A DNA stretch of 64,000 nt from Tillandsia leiboldiana (taxonomy: Eukaryota > Streptophyta > Magnoliopsida > Poales > Bromeliaceae), in contig CM055067.1 in assembly GCA_029204045.2 (NCBI GenBank), positions 30,640,838-30,704,837 of the forward strand, written 5' to 3'. Position 1 is the stretch's first letter. Each line of letters opens with the position of its first letter. The position numbers and the translations under genes are program-made. The notes below the pieces were generated by a model. That model did not search any database. It was given only the letters and a program-made list of their open reading frames with translations, and was not told the DNA's origin. Positions 45,200-56,879 of the stretch are shown here, one piece after another.

Positions 45200-45477
45200 C
45201 TCAGGCAACTGCAATAAGGAAAACAAGTGTCAGAGAAAGAACTCTCACGACCCAATCAAGCGAAAGTCTAAACATGTTACCCGTTCTAAAGCATTATGCT
45301 GTCTGCAGCCAACATAACCACTTTTAGCGAGTAAACATGTAAAGTCACTCGCCCCAATCCCCTGGGGGAGTTGCAACTCAATCAGGACTCTCGCTACAAT
45401 CTCGTCTCTCACGACAGTCATCCTACCGTCCAACCGAAAGCCTAGGGTCTCTAAGTCCCCAACGACCTATACACCTA

Positions 45478-45490
45478 GGCTCTGATACCA
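45478..45490 (-). other. Element D primer-binding site
   Basis: The minus strand reads TGGTATCAGAGCC, eight bases from the LTR start at 45499. Initiator-Met type. Confidence 0.9.
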
Positions 45491-45498
45491 CCTAAATC

Positions 45499-47174
45499 TG
45501 TCACGCCCCGGGGTCGAACTACGACCCGGGCTCGCCAACAGATCCGCCATCTGTACGAAAACTGCCGTACAGACGAAGCGTCCAACCTGCAAAGAGATCT
45601 ATCGCTACACAAGTATCAGAGCGGAAAAGGAGCTATGCAGAAGGAAGAAAACAGAATAACTGAAATCACTAAGTAAAAGAGTCCAAATACATGAGTCCAC
45701 TATCTCTCAAAACATAAGTACAGTATCACTGTCTAGTACAAAAGAGGAAACCAAAAAGTACAGGTCACTCTATCTCTGACTCAACTGACTCGGGTAGGAA
45801 CTAGTCGGCGACGCCCTTACCTCGGTCAGAGGACTCCGCACGAGCCGAGCCTGGAAAAGACGCCTCAGGAACACCTGCCACACGCAGCGGGTGTGAGATC
45901 AACTGCAAAAGCAGATCTCAGTGGGTACCGCTGCCAGAACTCACGGTGTGCCCACCAAGTCCGCTGGAGGCAAAAACAGATAGATAGATAGATAGATAGA
46001 TAGATATGCAAGCTGGAGATGAATCTACCACTATATGCCTCAATACTATGCTCGAAGGAAAATCATCTAAGAACATATGCCACAACCACCCGCTCATGTC
46101 ACCAAATCTCTACGACTGCCACATAGGGTCCAGACGAGCCTGCGCCTGTCGACTAGGAGCGCACCTGCCCACCACCACACATCCACTTGAGGACGGGATT
46201 TACGTGGGGCGTCCTGTCCGACTGTCTCAATCTCTCTCAAGTAGCCGCCTGGTAGCTCAGCCAGGGGCGAGTACCCACCTGGTAGCACGGCCAGGGGTAT
46301 CAACATCTCAACGCGTCAGGAGCGTGACCCGAGGGGAGCGACCCCACCGGGTAAGGATCATGTCACATCTATCTCAGCAAGTGGCATATGCAGGCTATAA
46401 TCCACGATCAAGTAGATCGGAAAAACTCGAATGACACTACTCACAATCAAGTCGGAAAGCCAACCCTCGACAAAATCTGATAACGCTACTAACATCCTGA
46501 GACTCTGGAGTATAACTAGAAAATCCAAGAATCCCCTTCTCTCGGCCCCCGGCACGAGATTAATACTCACAAGGGGTTTCCAAGGAATTAAGACAATACC
46601 CTGGCGGTTACAAGATAAGAGTAATAATGAAAAGGGACACGATACCTTTGCATTTCGAAGCAATGTAGAGCAATCCGTGATTTTTAAATAAAACAACCCA
46701 CCTGTGCTCAACCCGCAAAATCGCGCGCCACACGGAGGTCCCGACGCGATCCTGCAGCTCCTCGCGGCAAAACGTGCACCACCGGTCACGTAGAAAGCTA
46801 GCACTGAGTCACAACTGCGAGAACGGTGAAAAACAGGGATCAGAAGAGCCTACGGCCAAGAACCGCGCTCAAAACGGCGAAACAAACCCAACCGGCGACG
46901 TAGAACGCCGGGCGTTGCGCGGAAAGCCCTTCGCGCACGCGCCGCGGCGCACCGTCGAGCCGAAGACAACGGCACAGAGCGGCTCACGGCCGAACAGCCC
47001 AAAGAACCCGGCCCCGCGCGGCGGCGGCCAGCCGCGCGGCCGGCAGTGCCGCGCGGCCCAAGGGTTACCCGCGCGGCGCCCTGCAGTGCCGCGCGCCCAG
47101 CGCGCGGCCTGCAGGGCCGCGCGGCCCCATGGGCTGCCCGCGCGGCACCCTGCAGTGCCGCGCGCCCAGCGCGC
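45499..47174 (-). repeat. Element D, right LTR (5' LTR), first segment
   Basis: Matches 36354-38020 of the left LTR closely. Differences include two instead of three 30-bp units (46248-46300) and a longer GATA tract. It is cut at 47174 by C2 inside the GC-rich island. Confidence 0.93.
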
Positions 47175-48797
47175 TGTCATGGGGTCAGCTTTTTCGCCTT
47201 AAAATTACCCCATGCGGCGCTCAAGTGTCGTACACCCGAGCCAGCCTTCCCGAGTCCCCTTGCCACGGACACGCCCTCGAACTTAAACAGCGGGATCAAA
47301 CTCAAGCATTAACCAAGCATGCTCCTCCACGAGCCTGACTGCCCGGCGCCGCGCCTTACGTCGAACCCTTTGTCGAACTCCGCGAGTTCCGAACAAACAA
47401 CCCCGCCACCGAGGCTGGCCTTGAAGTCGAGTATATTCCGCCTAGCCGGACAAACTCTCCTCGAGAGTGCTACTTAACCGAATGTCCCTTTGCCTCCGAA
47501 GCAAACATCCAGGACAATACAAGTTCTCACAATTTAGTCCATTCGAATGGGCCCGAGCGAGTTGCCCTTGCGCGTTCCGCTCGTCTGCTTAACCGAGCGA
47601 CCCGTCCCACGCATCTCGCCAGTCTGCCAGCCCATTGCCTTGCCAAGGCGCCGCGCGCCCCGCAATTCCCACGACAGGATCCATAATCGAGTCGGGCATG
47701 TCCCGTTCCGCCGGCCACCTAGTTCCGACATCGCTTCCGATTCGGTCCAAGGTCCGCTTCCCGAATACCCCACACTACTTGTTCCCGCGTGTGTTCCCTT
47801 CGCAAGGGTTTGCCAACCTAGCGACATTCTCCCCGCGTCGCCAACCCCCTGGCACCTCCATTGCACGACCATGCTTGGCCGCCAACACACTCGGCCCAGC
47901 ATCCAAGGTTGGTTGACGGATGTCGCTCACAATCGAATCAGCCTCGCTCCGCTTCGCTAGCCATTCGGCACCTCCATTGCCCGGCCATGCCTGGCCGCCA
48001 ACACCCTCGGTCCTCTCCATGGCTCACTTCACAAAAACCAGCATCGATTGTCTCCTCTTACTTCGTGGGCCGCGCCGCACGAATCCCCGCTCGGCACCGC
48101 TGCCTTTGCGAGCCTTGTCCATTACGGCGGACCGACCGTTCCTTCGCCTCGCGAACTTCGTAGGCCTCGTGCCTCACGAATCCCCGCTAGGCACCCACAT
48201 GCCTTTGCAAGCCTTGTCCATTGAGGCGGACCAACCTTTCGCAAGACTGTCCCTCATCCGCTCGTTCGCTCCGCTACAGAGATCCGAAACGGCATAAGGT
48301 AGTGCAAGCGAACCGAGAGGCAAAACCTCTGGGCCAACCCCGCTCCGTAATGCCGTCGACCTCGTGTCTTTGGCATTACCCTAAGCCCGTGTGCTCAACG
48401 ACCATCAAATCCCGCTCACACGAACTTAGGCTTGGCGACTCCACTCGCCAAGGGATGGCCTATGTCCTATAGGCCAACGGGGGAGTCGGGGCCACTTCGC
48501 AAGTGTCCAACCCCTCCTCCCAATAACCCACGAGGCATCCACCCCTTTGGCACCCCGGGGGTACAAAGGTGCTCACCGAGGGGTACGTTTTGAAACCCCG
48601 CATGCGGCACCATTTTCATGGTCATGGCATGGGCCATTGCTAGGGAATTGCCTCCGTTGGTTCGCCCGCGGCTCAACCCTGACGGATTGTCCCAACTTCG
48701 CAAACCCGAACTCTGTCAACCCAAATGGCTACCAAATGTCATCCAAAAGTGGCCCCCAAGGATGTCACGGTCGAACCAACACGATCGACACGTGACA
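47175..48797 (-). repeat. Element C2, left LTR
   Basis: 1623 bp, TGTCATGGGGTCAG to CACGTGACA. The frames inside are repeated in the right LTR and show no domain. Confidence 0.93.
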
Positions 48798-49865
48798 GAC
48801 TCCCCCACCCAAGTTATCGACGTCCTCGTCGATGTCCATCCGTACTCCAGCTTCGTTGATAGCTGCCAAACACTACTCCAGATCAGAGCCGCCCTCGGCC
48901 TTGGCATCGCATGCCACGCTGACCCGCCTTGAGTATGTCCGCTACCCAACGCGTTGCTGAAACTCCTTGGTCCTCTCGACCAAACCACAGATCAGAGCCG
49001 CCCTCGGCCTTGGCATCGCATGCCACACTGACCCAATACACTGCACAAACCATTCTGTCCCCTTGAGTTGAAGCTCCCAGCTCCGGATGCCTCCCTCGCA
49101 CCACAAAACTCCTTCACGGAACCAGAATGTTTACCTTGTCGTCTGCTCACGACAACCCAGATGGCACTGGCACTCCACTGCAACTCGGTCCTTCTCGAGG
49201 CGCTACTCGGCCCTTCTGTCCCTTTCGCCCCTACTTAACCCAAGTCTCCTGCAGCTAGTCACCAACCTTGTGCCTCCCTCGCAGGGAATCCCATTCCAGC
49301 TAGCGATCTCTTCCCAGAACGCTACCGGACCAACTAGTGCACTCGGTATACTCCGCGAATATACCTATCCAAACGTGCACGGGTTTTCCTTTGAAATCAG
49401 AAGAGTGGCCCTCCCTCGCTCCCTCCGAGGTCAAACTCCAAACGTCCCAACGTCTTGGAGCGTCCAACGCGAATCAGCTCGCAGCTCGGCTTCGCTTCTC
49501 CACCTCGAAATATCACAATATTCATCTAGGCTTCTCCACCCTGGAGCTCCCAATACACAAACTATGGTCGGGCCAGATCACATCCAACCCCTTCCATTAT
49601 CCATGAGTACTTCTGCCTTTCTCGTGCCACTACGCACACAACTTTTGCCTCACAAATGCCGCTGCAATCACATAACGTCAAGCCATCACCATGGTCTCCA
49701 TGAGTTTTCGAGTCTTTCGTCGAGACAAGCTTGTCCTCGGCTACTTCGCACATCTACTTGCTCCACCATGAACTCTTGTTATGCCTCCTGACTGCTCCGC
49801 ACTTTCGCTACTCATTGCTGCTTAGCACCTTGGCTTCAGTACTCCCGGTCGCTCAAGCCCACTCC

Positions 49866-49941
49866 NNNNNNNNNNNNNNNNNNNNNNNNNNNNNNNNNNN
49901 NNNNNNNNNNNNNNNNNNNNNNNNNNNNNNNNNNNNNNNNN
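49866..49941. other. Assembly gap (76 N) flanked by a 24-bp duplicate
   Basis: The 24 bases before the gap (49842-49865) are identical to the 24 bases after it (49942-49965), starting CTCCCGGTCGCTC. This suggests overlapping contig ends rather than real missing sequence, or a short tandem repeat the assembler did not resolve. Confidence 0.9.
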
Positions 49942-51579
49942 CTCCCGGTCGCTCAAGCCCACTCCCTCTAGGCTTTCGCTAAACCCGACTTCGGTCCTCC
50001 ACCAAAGTCCTCGGCCAAGTTTGAGACTAACGTCACCTCGTTTCCATTGCTCAAACTTGCCGACCTCCATACCTCCAGCAATCACCTTCGCAATAGCCGC
50101 TGAACGGAACCCAAGCTTAACCCATCTGCTAGTCTTTCTCACAACTGCTGATAACGGTGATGTCGCCATCCAACGTCCACCCCCTCACAAATTGCGATAC
50201 CTCGACCCTTTGAGTTGACAACTGAGTCTTTCCCCTCCCAGCAACCTGTCACTAGGCGATCCTGGACCACGGTCCACCCGAGTGTCATGACTTGTCTCCA
50301 CGTCTACACTCGAGTCCCAGTCCCTCCGCTCCAAAAGCTCAGGTCCTCGCACAACCTTTGCAATCTGCCAGCAGAGTCCACACGATCCGTCGCACGGATG
50401 CGTGCTCGCTATCTCGAGACCTTAGCACTGCCACTGCTTTTCCCGAACATAGCACCTTACCTTGCTCCTCTGAACAAGGTCCAATCTCATCGTTTGATCT
50501 GCTCGAATAGGGAGTCCCATTCGTCCAGCCTGTGGCCACACCATCGAGAGCAACCGATCTCCCATCGGCCTTCTCGCCCCAAGTGAGAAACACCAAACCA
50601 TCCAGCAACCCTTGGCCCACTTCACAACCTAGCCCAAAGCTCCGCTGTTACTGCCACGGACCCGATCAGTCTTGGTTCCCAACTTGTGCTCCACGAAGTT
50701 AACTCCTCTGACATGTGTGTTTTTGTCCGCCACGTTCCTTAGACAAGAACCCTTTACCGAGTCACCAAACATCGGGGCCACATTCTGCTCAAATGTGCTC
50801 CCCCACCCTGAGTCGCAAGCTCTTCCGAGCGCACTCAGACCAAATCCAGGCATTCGCAATGCCCACTTCCGCTGCGCGAGTTTCGGTTCTACCACAACCT
50901 TGACTACACCCATCAGCGGGATCCACGTCATTCGTCCATTGTACACGTGGATGCTGTTCTGAACAATCAACGCTGTCACCGCCCTGCCCAGATACAGACT
51001 TTTCTCCTTACCCTAGGAGTACAGGTTCAATTGCGATCTCTTTCTCGCATCGAGATAACTCTTTTCAATTCATGGGTACACACTCGAAGAGTAATCGATC
51101 TCCCATCGATCTTCTTGTACTGAAACACTTAAACTCAGTCACTACGAAGAAACCCTTCTGCCGCGTGTGCTGCATCCCAATCCTTCCCTTCTAGAGATTC
51201 ATCCGCTGCAAGACCACAATCCCGGAAGCACATCGTCGCACAATGTGTTCCTCTCTTTCCCAAGCCGCGAACACCACTTCACGAGCTCGGATCCCTTAGG
51301 CACCCGCCTAATTCCACTCCGTGGTAACCGCGACCACGGACCACATAATGATTCTCCCAATCATTGCCTCGTCGCCTGCCACGCGACTCCGGACTTAGCC
51401 ATTTTTACAAGTATTGTACTAGAATCCGCTGCACTCTGACTCCGCATCTCCCACAAGCGTAGTACCGCCACAGTGCCTCGCCGACGCCTAGTACCTTCGT
51501 TGGAGTGACTCCACTCACACCAACTTCGCCGCCAAGGTCGCACCTTCCGGCCAAATCTTCAACCCATGAGCTCAACTTA

Positions 51580-51591
51580 GCTCTGATACCA
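51580..51591 (-). other. Element C2 primer-binding site
   Basis: The minus strand reads TGGTATCAGAGC, two bases from the right LTR start (51594). Initiator-Met type. Confidence 0.9.
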
Positions 51592-51593
51592 CT

Positions 51594-53216
51594 TGTCACG
51601 GGGTCAGCTTTTTCGCCTTAAAATTACCCCATGCGGGGCTCAAGTGTCGCACACCCGAGCCAGCCTTCCCGAGTCCCCTTGCCACGGACACGCCCTCGAA
51701 CTTAAACAGCGGGATCAAACTCAAGCATTAACCAAGCATGCTCCTCCACGAGCCTGACTGCCCGGCGCCGCGCCTTACGTTGAACCCTTTGTCGAACTCC
51801 GCGAGTTCCGAACAAACAACCCCGCCACCGAGGCTGGCCTTCAAGTCGAGTATATTCCGCCTAGCCGGACAAACTCTCCTCGAGAGTGCTACTTAACCGA
51901 ATGTCCCTTTGCCTCCGAAGCAAACATCCAGGACAATACAAGTTCTCACAATTTAGTCCATTCGAATGGGCCCGAGCGAGTTGCCCTTGCGCGTTCCGCT
52001 CGTCTGCTTAACCGAGCGACCCGTCCCACGCATCTCGCCCGTCTGCCAGCCCATTGCCTTGCCAAGGCGCCGCGCGCCCCGCAATTCCCACGACAGGATC
52101 CATAATCGAGTCGGGCATGTCCCGTTCCGCCGGCCACCTAGTTCCGACATCGCTTCCGATTCGGTCCAAGGTCCGCTTCCCGAATACCCCACACTACTTG
52201 TTCCCGCGTGTGTTCCCTTCGCAAGGGTTTGCCAACCTAGCGACATTCTCCCCGCGTCGCCAACCCCCTGGCACCTCCATTGCACGACCATGCTTGGCCG
52301 CCAACACACTCGGCCCAGCATCCAAGGTTGGTTGACGGATGTCGCTCACAATCGAATCAGCCTCGCTCCGCTTCGCTAGCCATTCGGCACCTCCATTGCC
52401 CGGCCATGCCTGGCCGCCAACACCCTCGGTCCTCTCCATGGCTCACTTCACGAAAACCAGCATCGATTGTCTCCTCTTACTTCGTGGGCCGCGCCGCACG
52501 AATCCCCGCTCGGCACCGCTGCCTTTGCGAGCCTTGTCCATTACGGCGGACCGACCGTTCCTTCGCCTCGCGAACTTCGTAGGCCTTGTGCCTCACGAAT
52601 CCCCGCTAGGCACCCACATGCCTTTGCAAGCCTTGTCCATTGAGGCGGACCAACCTTTCGCAAGACTGTCCCTCATCCGCTCGTTCGCTCCGCTACAGAG
52701 ATCCGAAACGGCATAAGGTAGTGCAAGCGAACCGAGAGGCAAAACCTCTGGGCCAACCCCGCTCCGTAATGCCGTCGACCTCGTGTCTTTGGCATTACCC
52801 TAAGCCTGTGTGCTCAACGACCATCAAATCCCGCTCACACGAACTTAGGCTTGGCGACTCCGCTCGCCAAGGGATGGCCTATGTCCTATAGGCCAACGGG
52901 GGAGTCGGGGCCACTTCGCAAGTGTCCAACCCCTCCTCCCAATAACCCACGAGGCATCCACCCCTTTGGCACCCCGAGGGTACAAAGGTGCTCACCGAGG
53001 GGTACGTTTTGAAACCCCGCATGCGGCACCATTTTCATGGTCATGGCATGGGCCATTGCTAGGGAATTGCCTCCGTTGGTTCGCCCGCGGCTCAACCCTG
53101 ACGGATTGTCCCAACTTCGCAAACCCGAACTCCGTCAACCCAAATGGCTACCAAATGTCATCCAAAAGTGGCCCCCAAGGATGTCACGGTCGAACCAACA
53201 CGATCGACACGTGACA
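51594..53216 (-). repeat. Element C2, right LTR (5' LTR in element sense)
   Basis: 1623 bp, TGTCACGGGGTCAG to CACGTGACA. Same length as the left LTR. The differences are single substitutions, mostly transitions. Confidence 0.93.
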
Positions 53217-53220
53217 GCGC

Positions 53221-54330
53221 GGCCTGCAGGGCCGCCTGCGTGGCCTCCTGCAGTGCCGCGCGCCACGCGCGCGGCCTGCATTGCCGCGCGGCACAGGGGC
53301 CGCCCAAGCGGCACCCCAGCAGTGCCGCGCGGCACCCCTGCAGTGCCGCGCGCCAAGCGCGCGGCCTGCAGTGCCGCGCGACACAGGGGCCGCCCGCACG
53401 GCACCCCAACAGTGCTGCGCGCACCCCTGCAGTGCCGCGCGCCAAGCGCGCGGCCTGCAGTGCCGCGCGGCACAGGGGCCCCCCTGTAGTGCCGCGCGCC
53501 AAGCGCGCGGCCTGCAGGGCCGCGCGGCCCCATGCCGCAGCTCCCGAGCAGTCTGGCGCCCTGCTGCACAAACATGGCAGCAGGGCGCATGCTACGTGCA
53601 GCGCTCATGCGCGCCCGCGCAGCGGCATGCCCTCACAACCACGCGCCGCCAAAAATCGCGCGCGCGCGGCTCGTGCAGCATCTGCCACCCCGGACAACAA
53701 GTCCGTACTGCCGCAACAATGGGGAAAGAAAAGAAAGAAGAAGAAGAGAACTCAAAAAAAACCTGAGAAAATAAATAAAGCGAAAATGAACCCCAACCTC
53801 GTCGTTGCCGTCGCGCGCACCTCGCTCGGCGCTCCCCGGCAACCCACAGGCGGTTCACTCTAAGAGGCCTCCTTTAAAGCCTCAACTTTTTTTTTCCCCT
53901 CTTCTTCCCTTCTTCTCTGCTTCTCACCAAGCCAAAGAGGAGGCTGCTAGCTTGCATCTTGGAGAAGAGAAAGGTGATGAGGCAGTGAGGGTGAGGAGCA
54001 ACTTAAATAAGAAAAAGAAGTTAAGGGATTTTAATTAAGTCACCTACCCACCATCCACTAAATAAAACCCCCTCCAACCTTCAGCCAAGGCTCTCTCACA
54101 GCTACACACAAAAGAACCAAGTCTCAAAAAAAAACCCCTTTCATAAAAAAAAATAATAAAATAATCCAAAAGTGCCCCGCTAACTCACTTTTTGCCTTCG
54201 GCCCATCCGCCGCAGCCCGGAACCTCCCGAGCTCCGCTGTAAACTGAAAATACACATGCTCACAGCTTTCCTCACCCAAAAAGCCCAGCAGTAGAGTCGG
54301 TAGGCTCAAAATAAAAACCGGCATACTACA
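53221..54330 (-). repeat. Element D, right LTR, second segment
   Basis: Resumes the GC-rich island after C2 and follows 38020-39071 of the left LTR to the end CATACTACA. Confidence 0.92.
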
Positions 54331-54363
54331 AGCCCTCGTCTCCACGCGACGCTTTGGAGGCAT
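54331..54363 (-). pseudogene. Element E gag start codons
   Basis: The minus strand encodes MPPKRRVETRA, equivalent to MPPRRRATTRA of D. The remainder of the frame lies 18 kb away at 36353, separated by element D. Leader sequence 54364-54647 aligns with D's leader (45200-45477). Confidence 0.85.
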
Positions 54364-54647
54364 CGCAAGCAACTCTCTGCAACAAGGCAAAAGATGTCAG
54401 AGAGCAAAGTCTCTCGACCCGGTCAAGCGAAAGTCTGAAACACGCCATTCCTTCTAAAGCATTAAGTTGTCTGCAGCCAACATAGCCACTTTAGAGGAAA
54501 AAAACATGTAAAAATACCCGTCCCAAACCTCTGGGGGAGGTACAAACTCAAACAAGACTCTCGCTAAAGTCACGCCTCTCACAACAGTCTTCCTACTGTC
54601 CTACCAATAGCCTAGGGTCTCTAAGTCCTCAACGACCTATATCCCTA

Positions 54648-54660
54648 GGCTTTGATACCA
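54648..54660 (-). other. Element E primer-binding site
   Basis: The minus strand reads TGGTATCAAAGCC, one mismatch to the initiator-Met PBS (A for G), eight positions from the LTR start at 54668. Confidence 0.82.
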
Positions 54661-54716
54661 CCTAATCTGTCACGCCCCGGGGTCGAACTGCGACCTGGGC
54701 TCGCCAACAGATCCGC

Positions 54717-54744
54717 CGTCTGTACAGAAACTGCCGCACAGACG
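54717..54744 (-). other. U5-end hairpin of element E, LTR 2
   Basis: CGTCTGTACAG, loop AAACTG, CCGCACAGACG. The same stem as 11753-11780 with one more change near the loop. Confidence 0.65.
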
Positions 54745-55387
54745 AAGCATCTAACCTGCAGAAGAGATCTAAAGTGGTACAAGTATCAGAGCTGTAAGGA
54801 AGCTATACAGAAAAAGAAGTAGCTGAAACACTAAGTGATAAAAGTCCTAGTACACTAGTCCACTAACTGCCCAAAACATAGGTACAAAAACACTTTCCGG
54901 TACAAAAGAGGAAACCAAAAAGTACATGCGACTCTAACACTGAATCCACAGACTCGGGTAGGAACTAGTCGGCCCCGCCCTTACCCCGGTCAGAAAACTC
55001 CGAACGAGCCAAACCTGGAACGGTCGCCTTAGGAACACCTGCCATCACAGTGGGTGTGAGATCTACTGCCACAGGCAGATCTCAGTGGGTACCGACGCCA
55101 AAACCCACGGTATGCCCACTAAGTCTGCTGGAGACAAAATCAGATAGATAGATAGATAGATAGAATATGAATGCTGAAAATGAATCTACCACTATATGTC
55201 TCGATGCAATGCAGGGAACAAATTCTCAATCTCTCACGCGGGAGGCCTGGAAATTCTGAACGGCTGCCCACTACAACCCTATCAAACAAGAACAGGCTGT
55301 AGGCATAGCCGCCCATAGTTTCCGCCCCCACACTGGAAATGCTAAAACTCTCACACGACAACTAGAAAGTCATCTCAATTCCATTCA

Positions 55388-56047
55388 TGTATCCACCTGG
55401 TAACTCGGCCAGGGGTACGTATCATCTGGTAACTCGGCCAGTGATATGTATCCACCTGGCAGCTCGGCCAGTGATATGTATCCATCTGGTAACTCGGCCA
55501 GTGTTATGTATCCACCTGGTAACTCGGCCAGTGATATGTATCCACCTGGTAACTCGGCCAGTGATATGCATCCACCTGGTAACTCGGCCAGTGGTATGTA
55601 TCCCCCTGGTAACTCAGCCAGTGATATATATCCACCTGGTAACTCGTCCAGTGATATGCATCCATCTGGCAACTCGGCCAGTGATATGTATTGCCCTGGT
55701 AACTCGGCCAGTGATGTGCATCCATCTGGTAACTCGGCCAGTGGTATGTATCCCCCTGGTAACTCGGCCAGTGATATGCATCCATCTGGTAACTCGGTCA
55801 GTGGTATGTATCCCCCTGGTAACTCGGCCAGTGATATATATCCACCTGGTAACTCGGCCAGTGATATGCATCCATCTGGCAACTCGGCCAGTGATATGTA
55901 TCCCCCTGGAAACTCGGCCAGTGATGTGCATCCATCTGGTAACTCGGCCAGTGGTATGTATCCCCCTGGCAACTCGGCCAGTGATATATATCCTCTTGGT
56001 AGCTCGGCTAGTGATATGTACCCATCTGGCAACTCGGCCAGTGATAT
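55388..56047. repeat. 30-bp LTR minisatellite, about 22 units, interrupted
   Basis: The same unit as 12424-13441. The order of variant units follows LTR 1, with at least one unit missing after the fifth copy and private substitutions. The array is cut by element F, so the true copy number is higher. Confidence 0.93.
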
Positions 56048-56867
56048 TGTAAAAACTCAAAATATTTTATAAATAGTCTAAAAGCGAATTTTTGACCTGG
56101 TTTTTGAATTCAAAGGACCTATGTTGATTTATTTAGTCAATTGCCAGTGTGCGAGTTGCACGTTTTACGAGACAAAAAGGCTACTTTCCAATCCGGACAT
56201 GATCTTGGAAATCCGAGTTGACCGTTGCGATCGTCTCGTCGAACTGAGCGAGATTCATATTCAGCACTTTTCGATCTGACGGTCGGATCGTCCAGAATTC
56301 AACTAAGAAGTGGACGAATCTCGCGACCAATGTAACAGTGTCCTCTGTGCGCAGTGCACTTAAGTGGGTTACTGTTGATGAACAGTAAACCCTAAATTCA
56401 AATACCCCTAAGTGCGAACGCTTGCCAAATCGCTGTCTGGAAACCGATCCTAGCACTTCAGGTAGTCGTTTCGAACGGTTTCGTCGTTCCGAACGCAATG
56501 GCGCTGACGGAATTTCTGCTTGATGACCCTGGAGTCTCGAAAAGCGTGAAAACTGTATTCCGGAACTGTATTTTATGGACCGCGATTTTATCCGGGCAGT
56601 TTTTCGAAAATCAGAAATCGCTACCTGATAGGTCTCGTCGAGCCGGACGTCATGGCGCAGTCCATTTTCCGTTTCGACAACCGGATCGCCTCGGAAAGCG
56701 TGAAACAAGGCAAAAAATAGTGTTAATTGCACATAAGACCCTAGTGAATCTGCCTCGAAATGCGTGCCATTGCATAGGGAGGGACCTAAGTGCAAGACTA
56801 AACTTTTGTGGTGGACCTAGGTTGAAATACCGAGTGTAGAAGGACTTCATTGTGATTGTAGCAAACC

Positions 56868-56879
56868 CTATATATAGAT
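56868..56879 (+). promoter_or_regulatory. TATA box of F 5' LTR
   Basis: CTATATATAGATC context, about 820 bp into the LTR. The copy in the 3' LTR is at 62934-62945. A start near 56905 would leave a leader of more than 3 kb before gag. Confidence 0.65.

Larger units (their letters stand above)
48798..51593 (-). other. Element C2 interior, non-coding
   Basis: 2796 bases including a 76-base gap of N. I searched all frames for CCHC knuckles, DTG(A/S), FxDD, DDE and chromodomain motifs and found none. The longest frame without N is 234 codons at 49087-49791, mixed in composition and without a recognisable motif. A 47-bp segment is repeated with a period of 109 bp (48879 and 48988, CAGATCAGAGCCGCCCTCGG). 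The interior is presumably packaging and priming sequence. Confidence 0.7.
47175..53216 (-). mobile_element. Element C2: large non-autonomous LTR element (LARD-like)
   Basis: 6042 bp as assembled, with two 1623-bp LTRs (47175-48797 and 51594-53216) differing at about a dozen positions by eye. The ends TGTCA and CGTGACA are flanked by GCGC (47171-47174 and 53217-53220). On the minus strand the PBS (51580-51591) and a purine-rich tract (GGGTGGGGGAGTC at 48798-48810) lie in the right places. The 2.8-kb interior encodes no gag or pol motif in any frame. This is the layout of a large retrotransposon derivative. Its LTR sequence is unrelated to the other families here, apart from the TGTCAC ends. 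Confidence 0.9.
36354..54330 (-). mobile_element. Element D: full-length Ty3/Gypsy (Tekay-type), nested in E gag
   Basis: The ends TGTCACG (36354) and CATACTACA (54330) are flanked by CGCCC (36349-36353) and AGCCC (54331-54335), a 5-bp duplication with one change. The two halves of E gag on either side join in frame. LTRs are 36354-39071 (2718 bp) and 45499-47174 plus 53221-54330 (split by C2, about 2.79 kb). The interior contains PPT, pol, protease (broken), gag and PBS on the minus strand. It carries two later insertions: the Copia solo LTR 42431-43802 and C2. The best preserved coding element of the window. Confidence 0.95.
54668..56047 (-). mobile_element. Element E, right (5') LTR, first segment
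   Basis: Begins TGTCACGCCCCGGGGTCGAA and matches 11704-13100 of the left LTR almost base for base up to the minisatellite. It is interrupted at 56047 within the minisatellite by element F (left target bases GATAT). The rest lies beyond the window. Confidence 0.92.

Noticed and set aside
49087..49791. 234-codon frame in C2 as a possible gene
   Set aside because: No recognisable motif, mixed composition, ends next to the gap, and lies in a non-coding element interior.
56389..56396. Telomere-like AACCCTAA words
   Set aside because: Isolated single units only, no array.
56181..56795. 204-codon minus-strand gene, repeated at 62247-62861
   Set aside because: It lies in the U3 of both LTRs of F, antisense to the element, and shows no known domain. 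Conservation is explained by LTR identity.
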